A DNA stretch of 64,000 bases from Chlamydomonas sphaeroides (taxonomy: Eukaryota; Chlorophyta; Chlorophyceae; Chlamydomonadales; Chlamydomonadaceae): contig BDDC01000088.1 of assembly GCA_001662425.1 (NCBI GenBank), positions 6,531 through 70,530 on the forward strand, given 5' to 3'. Positions 45,430-56,240 of the stretch are shown in pieces. The translations under genes were made by a program, and so were the position numbers. Position 1 is the first letter of the stretch. The number at the start of each line of letters is the position of its first letter. The notes beneath the pieces are model-generated. The model searched no databases. It saw nothing but the letters and a program-made list of their open reading frames with translations, and had not been told where the DNA came from.

Positions 45430-48400
45430 ATGGACGAGTTCCAGCATTTCGAGCGCTTTGATGTCGATAACGACTTTGAGGACGGGAAATGGGTGAACGG
45501 GGAGTTCTATTACTCGAAGAAGCGCCAGAAGCGGGCGCAGACTAAGGAGGATCAGATCTATGGCGTCTTTGCGGACGACTCGGACTCTGACGGCGATCGC
45601 CGGCGTCGCCGGAAGGACCGTGACGGAGGTGAGCGGGACTACGCCAAGCCCGTCGGCTTCGTGTCCAGCGGCAAAATCGTGCAAGACACGACGCAGCAGG
45701 ACGAGGAGGGCGGCGACGACGGTCCGAGGGCGTTCGGTCCCGCACAGCGGCCCGAAAGCGTGCCGCCGACTAGCGAAGGCGCCGACGAGGACGAGGACCC
45801 AGACGCTCGCCCCAGCTTTGGGCATGCCGGCCTTGGCCTCGATGCCAGCGGCCGTGGCGGCATCGGAGCGGGAGGTGGAGGCGCCGGCCTCGGCAGCCGC
45901 GGTGGCATTGGCAGCAGTGGAGGCGGAGGCGGCGGAGGGCTGGGGTTCAAGTCCGGCGGGGTCCGCAGCGGCAGTGCTGATCGTGACGAGGATCAGGAGG
46001 ATGAGGAGGAGGCGGTGATGCCGTCGGCCTTCGGCAAGCGGTGGGTGCGGCCAGGGGCGCCGCGTGGGCATGCGCACGCCGCGAGCCGACTGCCTCTCTG
46101 CAACCGCTTGAGCACTGCACGCCGGATCCAGTCATCAAACGGTTGGAATGTGACAGCGCCGTCACTGCGTTGGCCAGGGGTGTATTCCCTTCCGAAGGGC
46201 TGGCATCAGCGGCGGTGGCCCAACTTCCGCGTTCGCTGCCCCACGCGCCGTGTGCCCGGTGCAGCATCCTCGAGCGGGCGCAGCAGCGGCTGGCACAGGA
46301 GCAGCAGGCCGCCAAGCAGGAGGTCAAGCGCTCCACAACGCTCAAGCAGGACCCCACCTTCGCCACCTTCGAGAAGCACACCAAGGGCATCGGCCTGCGG
46401 CTGCTGGAGAAGATGGGCTACAAGGCCGGTGCGTCCATTCCGCCTTCCCGCCGCCCGGCAGTCAAAGCCAACCCATGCTCTGGCCGTGCGCAAACCAGCC
46501 GCCGGCGCTGCAACTGAGCCGGCAGGCCTCCCGGACTCGCACCATCAGGTCCCAGCCATCGCGCAGCCGACCCCTAATCGTTGCCTCGCATTTCTGCTTC
46601 CCCCTCCCCTCAGGCGAGGGCCTGGGTCGCAACAAGCAGGGCATTGCCAAGCCCGTGGAGGCGCGCATGCGGCCCAAGGGCATGGCGCTGGGCTTCGGCG
46701 AGCGCGACGAGCCTAAGATGGAGCTGCCGGGGGCGGGCACAGGGGGACTGGGGCTGGGCGCAGCCCCCGACCGCGCCGCGGGGCCCGACGGCGCGGCGCG
46801 GGATCAAAGCGCCAAGGTGCGGCGGCCAGATCTCTTTGGCGGCGTGGGCCTGGCGCGGCGGCGCAGGGGTGCGCTCAAGTAGAGCAGAACACCACACATG
46901 TGTGCAAGGGGGCTGCGCGCATGACACGTGTGCGTGTGTGCCGCAGGCCGCCGCAGCGCCGGCCAAAGGCGCCTGGAAGAAGAAAGCGCGCGAGGTTCGC
47001 GTGCGGCGTGAGTACCGCACCGCCGACCAGGTGCTGGCGGACACGGCGGAGCGGCCGCTGCAGGTGCGGCAGGCGGGGCAATGAACTTGAGGAGGAGCGG
47101 GGGCGGGGCCCGCCGGCTGGCGACTGCGAGCAGCTAGCCGCTGCAGGCTGTCTTTCATGGAAGGAATCGCTTGGTGGCTGCTCGGGCCGCTTAGCTGTGT
47201 CCCGGCTGCCGGGCGGCCCCGTAGGCGCAGCCCATCCTGGACATGCGGGGGCCCCAGGCCCGCGTCATCACCAACCTGGAGCACCTCAACGAGGAGCACC
47301 ACACCGCCGCGGGTGAGTGCGCCGGGCATCGGACGCAGCGCGTGTTGGGCTGGCTGGTGCGGGCGGGTGGTCCGCACGGCAGCGCCGCCTGCCCTGCCGA
47401 CCCTCCTGACCCGGCGCCCCGGCCTGATCCTGTCCCCGTTCTTATGCCGGCCCAGGCGATAAGACGCCCATGCCGGAGCTGCAGCACAACCTGCGGCTGC
47501 TGGTAGACCTGGCGGAGGCGGCCATCCAGAAGCTGGACGCCAAGCTGCGGCACGAGCAGGTGCGGCCGGCACGGCAGCAGCGGCGGCAATGTGCCGGGGG
47601 CAGGCCCGCACGCGCAGTGACGCTCGTTTGGCTGCGTTGGACGAGAGCACGAGGGGCACGACTGACCCGCCCAGCTTCATTGGACTGGCGCGTCCTGTTG
47701 ACGGAAGCAGCCGCAGCCAACGCCATGCTCGCGTGCCTCCTGTCGGTGTGACGCGCAGGACACGGCCACGTTGCTGGCTCGGGAAAAGGAGCGGCTGGAG
47801 GAGGAGGACGCGCGGCAGGCGGCGGCCGTGGCGCGGCTCGAGTCGGTGGCGTTGTCGTTGGAGGCGGTGCGGGGGCTGCCCGCCGCCAGCACATCGCTGG
47901 GCGAGCTGGCCGCGGCGTACGGCAGCATGCGGGAGCGGTACCGCGAGGAGTACATCATGTACGGCATACCGCAGGCGGCGCTGGCGCAGGCGTTGCCTCG
48001 GATGCAGGTGGGGCCCGGGTGCTGCCGACCGGGCCTTGCTGCGGGGCTCGCAGGTGCTGAATGCTGCGGCTGCAGGGTTACCCAAAGACCAGATGAAGTA
48101 CCGGTACTTCCAGTCCTACCGCATGGGTCGCTAACGTGGCCTGGGCTCCTGTCGCCGCGCCGCAGACGCTGTTCCGGGGCTGGCAGCCGCTGGCGGAGCC
48201 GGCGCGCGGCACGGCCGAGATGCGGACGTGGAAGGAGCTGCTGCAGGGCGACTCGGGCGCGGGCGGGCTGCGCGGCTCGGACGGCGACGGCGGCAGCGGC
48301 TCGGACGACCCGTACGCGGCGCTGGTGTGGGAGGTGGTGCTGCCGCCGCTGCGCAGCGCCACGCTCAACAGCTGGGAGCCGCGCGACCCGGAGCCGCTGC

Positions 48401-50380
48401 TGGCGTGGCTCGAGGTGCGGCGGGGTCACCGCTGGCCTTCCCGTGAAGGCTCGCCGCCGACGGCTCGCTGAGGGTGTCTGGCGCGCTTTCGGCGCTGGAG
48501 CAGGGGGCCGGCCTTACCAGGTTGCGGCACGAGGCTCGGCCGTGCTGCCGTTTGGTTGCCCACTCCCATGGTCGGCCCCAGGCCCATGCCGGCACTGAGC
48601 TTCCTCCCTTCCCCACCCTCCCCCTGGGGCCCCAGGTGTGGGAGCCGCTGCTGCTGCCCAGCGCGCTGGGGCACCTGTTTGAGATGCTGGTGCTGCCCAA
48701 GCTGCGGCGCGCGGTCACGGACTGGGAGCCGCGGCAGGAGACGGTGCCCATCCACGCCTGGCTCTTCCCCTGGCTGCCCTACCTGGGCCAGGTGCGAGGA
48801 GCAGCGCAGGCGCCGGGGCAGGGGCAAGGGGACCGGCCGTGAGGTCTGGCCAAGGGCGCGGCCCCTTTGGGCTTTTGCATGGCGCGTAGCCGCCCCACTG
48901 CCGTTGCAGCCCCCTGCCCTGCATGTTGACCTCCCTGCGCCCTTCCACCTCCTGCCCTCCCGCCCGCTTTGCCCCAGGCCCTGGACGAGCTGTACCCCCA
49001 GATCCGCCACAAGCTGGACGTGGCGCTGCAGGCCTGGCACCCCAGCGACGGCTCCGCGCTGGCGCTGCTGTCGCCCTGGCACCGCGTGTGGGGCGCGCCC
49101 GAGTGGGACGCCTTCATGTCCAAGGTGCGCACCCCACCGGAGAGCCCCGCGGACAGGGGCCCACCGCCTGACCCTCGCAGCGCCACGTGTACTCTGTGCC
49201 CCACTGCGTCACAGACCCAGCCCTGCGCCTCCGTCCACTTGCTGCTTGCTGCGTTGCTCCACGCCCTGCCCTGCTCCGCCCCGGCGCCGGTGCCTCACGC
49301 CCGCCCTGCCCGCCCTGACACACACACACACCCGGCTCCACGCAGGCCATCCTGCCCAAGCTGGCGCTGGCGCTGTCCCAGATGGACATCAACCCTGCAG
49401 CGCAGCAGCTGGAGCCGTGGCAGTGGGCCATGGCCTGGAAGGACGCCGTGTCGCCGCAGCTCATGGCGGGGCTGCTGGAGCGCGCCTTCTTCCCACGGTG
49501 CGAGGGGGCCCGAGCGACAGCAGCAGCAGCAGCAGCAGGCGCCGGCAGCGCACACGCCTCAGCAGGCAGCCTAGCTGGGGCCTGGCGTCTCCCGCCCTGC
49601 TCTGCTCTGCGCGCACATAAAGGCCTTACGCGTGTGCTCCCTGTGTTGCGCGCTCCCCGCAGCTGGCACGCGGTGCTTCAGCACTGGCTCACGCACGGCG
49701 CAGACTTCGACGAGGTCACGCGCTGGTACCTGGGCTGGAAGAGCAGCGTGCCGCAGGGAGTGCTGGACCACGAGCGGGTGAGGGCGCAGTTCAACGCGGC
49801 GCTCAACACCATGAACAGCGTGCTGGAGGTGAGGGAGGGAGGGATCGTACAGGTGGTGGCGGAGTGGGCGGCGATGGCGGGGTGCCGAAGGGCTGGGGTG
49901 CAGTGGGCTGATGTGGTGCATGCGACCGCACCGTCGTGTGGGTGCGCCAGGCCCACACCCGCAACATGTGACAAACGCTTCTCGGTGGCTCTCCTCTAAC
50001 CCCGCTCCAACCCCAACTTTTCTCGCACGTAGAACGGCACGCTGCCGCCGCAGCCGGCAGCCTTTGGCGGCGCGTACGGCGCCCACGACCCCGCCGCAGC
50101 CGGCTACGCCACCGCCGTGGCGGCGGCCGCAGCCGCAGCCGCCAGCCGCGACCTCACGCTGCGCGACCTGGTGTTGCGCTTCGCCGAGGAGCACGGCGTG
50201 GAGTTCCAGCCGCGCGCGGGGCGCAGCCACGAGGGGCTGCAGGTGTACGGCTTTGGGGCCGTGAGCGTGGTGCTGGACAACACCAACGGCGTGGTGCGGG
50301 CGCAGCTGGGGCCGCGCTGGGCGCCCGTGTCGCTGGACCAGCTGGTGTCGCTGGCGGCGGCTCGCGCGGCGGGGAAATAG
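45430..50380 (+). CDS. TFIP11: TFIP11/Ntr1 spliceosome-disassembly factor
   Basis: Thirteen exons (45430-46040, 46265-46428, 46614-46816, 46947-47063, 47231-47312, 47456-47559, 47759-48007, 48166-48414, 48636-48791, 48978-49124, 49346-49497, 49663-49828, 50033-50380) give 915 aa. The family recruits and activates the helicase Prp43/DHX15 through its G-patch to take apart the intron-lariat spliceosome. The acidic N-terminus (FERFDVDNDFEDGKWVNGEF, IYGVFADDSDSD) and YAKPVGFVSSGKI are family signatures. The G-patch spans about 243-288 (GIGLRLLEKMGYKAGEGLGR). The GCFC/STIP region follows with DMRGPQARVITNLEHLN, WEPLLLPSALGHLFEMLVLP and WEPWQWAMAWKDAV-like repeats. The C-terminus (DLVLRFAEEHGVEFQP, VYGFGAVSVVLDN) is also typical. 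Gly-rich linkers around 140-190 are low complexity. Confidence 0.93.
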
Positions 50381-51169
50381 GGGAAGAGGGGAAGGCATCG
50401 CTGGCTGCGTAGGGTCGTAGGGTCGTGGCTGGTGAGGTGGATTTTGGCTTGTCGCTGGGCCAGCTGGTGTCGCTGGCGGCGGCGCGGGTGGGGCCGAGGT
50501 GATAGGGAGGGGAGGGGTGGATGCGTTGGCCTTGCATGGGGCGAGGTGGGTGGGGGCTGGGTGCGTGCGGGAAGCGGGCAAGGGGTGGCTAGTGTGAGCG
50601 GAGCGATGAGCGCGAGTGCAGGATGCGCGTGTGCTGCTGGGCGAGGGGGGCGTTGCGTGCCGCGGGGTGCCGTTGTGCGGGGCGCTGCGGGACAGGTGCG
50701 GCGCTTGCTCTGGCGGCGATTGCAACGCATGATTTGACGGCAATTGTTACTGCCAATCGCGCTGGTGCCATGTCCTGCTTCATGCGTTGATATCATCCTA
50801 TCAAGGCGATGCTGGGATTGCAGCCGGGGCCCGAGCCTGAGCTGGACAGAGCTGGACTTGCAAGGTCCAGCAAGCCCCCTGCGGCGATGCCAGGGTGGCC
50901 GCTCGCGCGGATGCGCGCTCGTCGGCCCCAGCAGGCCCCCACCAACACCTGCTCCTCACACCACACACCGCACAGCGCCTGCGTCCTCGCCACGGCAGCC
51001 CACGCTGTCAGGCCCCGTCCTTGGGCGCCCCATGAGGCACCGGCACTGCTCCCCACGCATCCACGAGTCCATGCATGCCCACCGCCGCCAGCAACATCAG
51101 CACGCCTTGGAAGTCAGGGGTCACACGGGTCTGGCTGGCAGTAGCGACCCTGCCTGCCTGGGGCACTCC
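50381..51169. other. Convergent intergenic, 789 bp
   Basis: Spacer between the TFIP11 and LIG1 stop codons. The first 300 nt repeat short pieces of the TFIP11 last exon (CTGGTGTCGCTGGCGGCG at about 50343 and 50463), suggesting a small local duplication. No gene seen. Confidence 0.4.
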
Positions 51170-54100
51170 TCACTCCTCCTCCGCCTCCTGCTCCTTCTCC
51201 TTGGCGGCCTGCGTGGGGTGGTGCACAGCACACCAGGTCGTCACCCACCGCCAGCTTCAGCCGCCTGGAACTGCTTGGCCAAAAAGAAATGGAGAAACGC
51301 GACCGAAGGCCCCCTCCCACTGCAGCCGGCTGGAGCTCCCTGCCCGTTGCGCGCCGACGGGCCCCCGCGCTGACGCGCCTCCGCCCCACCGCACATAGTG
51401 CCGCGCATTCGCCCTTCACTCACTGCGCTTCGCCACCCCCTCCCGCCTGCCCCTGCTGCCCCGCCCACCTGCTGCTGCCGGATGACGGCCTGCGAGCGGA
51501 ACATCTCGGCCACCTGCGTGGCGCTGGTGGCGTCCTCGGGCCCCTTGTCCTCGCGCACTCGGATGAGCCGCGGGAAGCTGCGGCCGGCGGAGAGGGCGGC
51601 GCGCAGTGACTAGGGTCCGTGAAGCCCGCAGCGCAACGCCTAGCGGCGCGCAGTGACGAGGGCCCGTGAAGCCCGCAGCGCAACGTCTAGCGGCGCGCAG
51701 TGACGAGGGTCCGTGAAGCCCGCAGCGCAACGCCTAGCGGTTCGCAGTGACGAGGGCCCGTGAAGCCCGCAGCGCAACGCCTAGCAGTCTCCAGTGTGTG
51801 TCAAGTTAGCGCCAGGGGCCAGAGCGGGGATGCGGCCATCGGGTGCTGGCCCCCCCCCAGGGCAGCCTCAGCCTCGCCAAGCCGCGCCTCGCTTACCGGA
51901 TGCTGATGCCCTTGGTGGGGTCCACCAGCCCCACCGCCGCCTGGTGCACGGGGCTGATGGACAGGTCGGCGGCCTTGACCTCCCACACCGCCGCCGTGTC
52001 GAACCACACATCCGGCACCAGCGCGTCGCTCCACCTGCAGCCGCGGCACGGGGCGACGGGCAGGCGCTGGGGTGATGGGCAGGCACGTGGGTGACGGGCA
52101 GGCGCGGGGCCGGGCGGGGACGGGGACAGTGAGTCGCAGGCACGGCATGTTGCGGTATGGCTTCGTGGCTGCTGGCAACATCTTGTGCCAGTTTCCCGGG
52201 CAGCCGCCAGTGGTCCCACCTGTAGTAGGGCCGCGGCTGCGGGATGACGTGCGGCCGCATGGAGTCGGCGAGCTGCTGCAGCTGCTCCTCGCTGAAGCCG
52301 GTGCCCAGCTTGCTGATGGTCTGGTAGGTCTCTGTGTCGGGGTCGAAGATGCCGAGCAGGTAGGCCCCGAACACGCCTGGAAGGATGGGGGCGGGGAGGA
52401 GGGCAGGGCAAGAGGAGCTCACGAATGGGCGTCAGCGGCCGGCGGCCTGGGCTGTTCCGGACCCGCGCATTGGTAGAGCACGACACGCCTTGCAGAGCCT
52501 GGGCCCGGCCCTCACGCTGCATCTGTTCCATTCCGCCTCATGACACCATTCCTCATTTCGTTCAGCGTCTGTATGATCAGCGCGCTCACCACACCCTGCG
52601 CTGCACCGCTCCCCTCCCCGCCTCCCAGCCTCACCCGTGCGCTTGCCCTTGCCGTAGAAGCCGCCCAGCGGCACCACATCGAAAGTGTCGCCCACACCCT
52701 CCTGCGCCCAACAGCGGGCACCAAGGCAGCGATCCCTCAGCCTGCGCAAGCCCCAGCACCCGTCGCCAGGCTGCCGCGTAGCAACCCCCGGCCCCTCCCG
52801 CCTGCAATGCGTAGCACAGCCCCTTCTCGACTCCGGGCTCCGCTGCCGTGGCAGCGCCCCCTCCCCCTCCCGTCCCACGCCCCGCATGCACTCGCCATGT
52901 AGTCCTTCTTCAGCTTGAGCCAGTGGCTGGAGCGCTTGGACGGCTCGTACGTGTCCCTGAGCGTCTTGACGATGAGCCCCTCGGTGCCCGCCTCCACCGA
53001 CTCGGTCAGGAAGCTCTGGGCAGGACAGTTCAGGAAGGGGGTGGGGTAAGGGTAGGTAGCAGCCGTGGGGCCGATGGGAGCCCCAGCTGCTGCCACAACG
53101 TGCACGCCATCCTCCCCGTTCCCCTCACCGCACCTCGAGCTGCTCCACGTCGCGGCTGGTCTTGTAGGAGGCAAAGGCCAGCTGGCCCTCCCGCTCCTCC
53201 AGCGCGCTGTACAGCGCCTCGCGCCGCTCCGTGAGCGGCTTGTGCAGCAGCGACTCGCCGTTGAGGTAGAGGCAGTCGAACGCAAACAGCACCACCTGCG
53301 GGAGGGCGGTGGCGGGGCCGGGCGGCGACGAGGAGGGGCCCGGCGGATGCGGAGCGGCTCGAGTTGGCGGCAGCACAGGGAGGGACACGGCAGGTGCAGG
53401 TGCAGGTGCAGGTGCAGGTGCGGAGTTCAGGTGCAGGTGCGGAGTGCAGGTGCAAATGGGAGTGCAGGTGCGGAGTGCAGGTGGGGAGTGCAGGTGCAGG
53501 TGCAGGTGGGGAGTGCAGGTGCGGAGTGCCAGGGGGCCGGCCGTGGAAGACGCGCTCAACGGCCTCAGCACATGAGGCGGCAGGTCGTTGGGCCCCCACC
53601 TGGACCTTGATGTCGCCCACCGCCACGTCCTTGCGCGCGCGCGTCGACAGCACCTGCGGCGCAGCGCACCACATGCCAACAAAACATGGCGTCAGCGCAT
53701 GCCTCCGCATGGGGCACGGGGCGCTCTGGTCGCCACCAGCAGGCACCAGCACCCGGGGCCCAATAACCACACCCTGCCGGGCGCCTGCCTCGGGCCCTTT
53801 GCTATCCTCACGGCTCGCTCCGCTCCGCTCCGCTGCTGCCCATGCGGGCGCTCGAACACACCTGGAAGGGCAGGATCTTCTTCTTCTCGTTGTCGTACGC
53901 CACCGCCTCGCTGTCAAACACAATGGACTTGACGTGCGGCCGCAGCAGCCCCCGCAGCCGCGCCACAATGTCGGGGTACTTGGGCGTGTTGTTCTCCGAG
54001 TTCCTGCACCGGAGGTGGGAGAGGGCATGACAGCGGGACCGGGCGGACGGGGGCACTGCAACCCCGGGGGCCCAGGGAGGAGCTCCGGGGACGCCACTTT

Positions 54101-56208
54101 GCCCAGTACGCCCGCGCGCGACTCCGGCTTCCACCACTCCATGTCCCCGCACAACGCCTCGCACCCACGGACACCCCTCTCCCCCTGCTCCCCCCATTCT
54201 GCCCAACGCCGCACCTGCTGAAGATGTGCACCACCTTGCCGCCCTCCTGCACGTGCACCTGCGCCCGCTCGCCGTCGTACTTGTACTCCACAGTGAACTC
54301 GGTGTCGGTGAACTTCTCCAGCACCTCGCCCACGCCCGTGGTGGGCTGCGAGGGGGGAGGGCGGAGCGGCAACACGGGGCAGGCCAGGTCAGCGAGCAAC
54401 GCGGCGCCGGGTGCGGGCGCGCTTGGTGCAGGGACGCTGGGTGCTGTGCCGTGTGGCGGCCGACGGCCGCAGCGCAGCCCGTGCGGTAGGGCGGCGGCCC
54501 CCGGGGGGGGCCCCCGGCGGCTGGACCAGCTGCCGCAGCGGTGTGGGCAGCGGCGCCAAGGGCTTGGGCCCTGGTCGCACCTTGGCCAGCATGGGCTTGA
54601 CGGGCACCCCCGGCATGAAGTGGCAGCGGCTGAGCAGGTCCTCGGTGCCGCTCTCCAGCAGTGCGGGGATGAGCTGCGGGCGGGGAGGGGAGGGAAGGGG
54701 CGCCGAGGCAGGGCATTCCATGACGATGGCGTGAAGCGAGCCGCTGCCTCCTGCACGCTGCTGCCGACCCCCGCTCCAGGCCCCCTCTGAGGGCCGTCCC
54801 GCCGCAGCGCCCACAGCGCGCCCCGCCCCTGCCTGCCCTCCTCCCTTGCTCGCCTGCCTCCCTCGCCCCTCACCACGTCGTAGGAGGGGCACTCGCTGTA
54901 GGCCTGCTTGACCACCTGCGCCGCCGCCTCCAGCCGCTCCGCCAGCGCCGTGCCCTTGTCGCCCACGCCGTCCCGGTGCAGCGTCACCGCGTGCGCCAGA
55001 GCCACCAGCACGCTCTGCTCCGCCAGCCCGATGCGCAGCTTGGCCTGGCGGGTGCGTGGATGGGCGGGTGCGTGGATGGGCGGGTGCGCGTTGGCGGGTG
55101 GGTGGGTGGGTGGGTGGGNNNNNNNNNNNNNNNNNNNNNNNNNNNNNNNNNNNNNNNNNNNNNNNNNNNNNNNNNNNNNNNNNNNNNNNNNNNNNNNNNN
55201 NNNNNNNNNNNNNNNNNNNNNNNNNNNNNNNNNNNNNNNNNNNNNNNNNNNNNNNNNNNNNNNNNNNNNNNNNNNNNNNNNNNNNNNNNNNNNNNNNNNN
55301 NNNNNNNNNNNNNNNNNNNNNNNNNNNNNNNNNNNNNNNNNNNNNNNNNNNNNNNNNNNNNNNNNNNNNNNNNNNNNNNNNNNNNNNNNNNNNNNNNNNN
55401 NNNNNNNNNNNNNNNNNNNNNNNNNNNNNNNNNNNNNNNNNNNNNNNNNNNNNNNNNNNNNNNNNNNNNNNNNNNNNNNNNNNNNNNNNAATGCGAAGGC
55501 AAGCGGGCGTAGTTGCGTGGGTGGGTGGGTGTAATCCTCTTGCCTGCAGCGAGCGGATCACGTAGCCCGTCTCGTTGCCCTTGGCCGCAGCCAGCATCTT
55601 GACAATCATGCCGCGCTTGTGGTCGCCGCTCTTGGCGCCGGAAGTCTGACGGTGCGGCCCGGGGCCACATTGGGCAGGGGCATGTGTGTGGGAGGGGGTG
55701 AGGCGCAGGCGTGCGCTCTTGGGGACGAGGAGCCGAGGTGCGGCAACGGGTGAGGCGCAGGGGTGCGAGCAGGGCTGGTCTGGCGGCGACCGCCGCGCTG
55801 AGGGCACGTGGGTTTGGGGCGCTGACGTGGGTGGCAGCCCGTGGCGGCGGACCTGCGCGATGTCCTTGAAGCTCTTGAGCACGCTGGCGATGGTGAGCGG
55901 CGGCGGCGTGAACATGGTGCGCTGCGTGCTGCGGGCGCCTGCGGCAGAGTCGCGGCAGAGCAGGCAGCAGGGTCGCAGCCAGCGCATGCAGGGGCGGCGT
56001 GGCGGGCGGCCGGTGGCGGGCGGCCGGACGCTGCAGGGACCGCGGGGGTGGAGGCCTTGTGCCCGCTGCCCTGCAGCACAGCGGCGCCAAGCACCCACGG
56101 CGCGGCGCAGTGGGCACGGCACACTCTGCGGGTCCAGGGCTTCTGCGACCCATGGACCCTCGGCTGCGGGCGCGGCAGCCTGGGCCCCCGCGGTCTGGGG
56201 CGCAACAA

Positions 56209-56240
<32 letters not shown>

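Noticed and set aside
51230..51290. Possible LIG1 exon encoding KQFQAAEAGG
   Set aside because: Joining would break the phase with the final AAKEKEQEAEEE exon; the flanking exons join in phase 0 without it.
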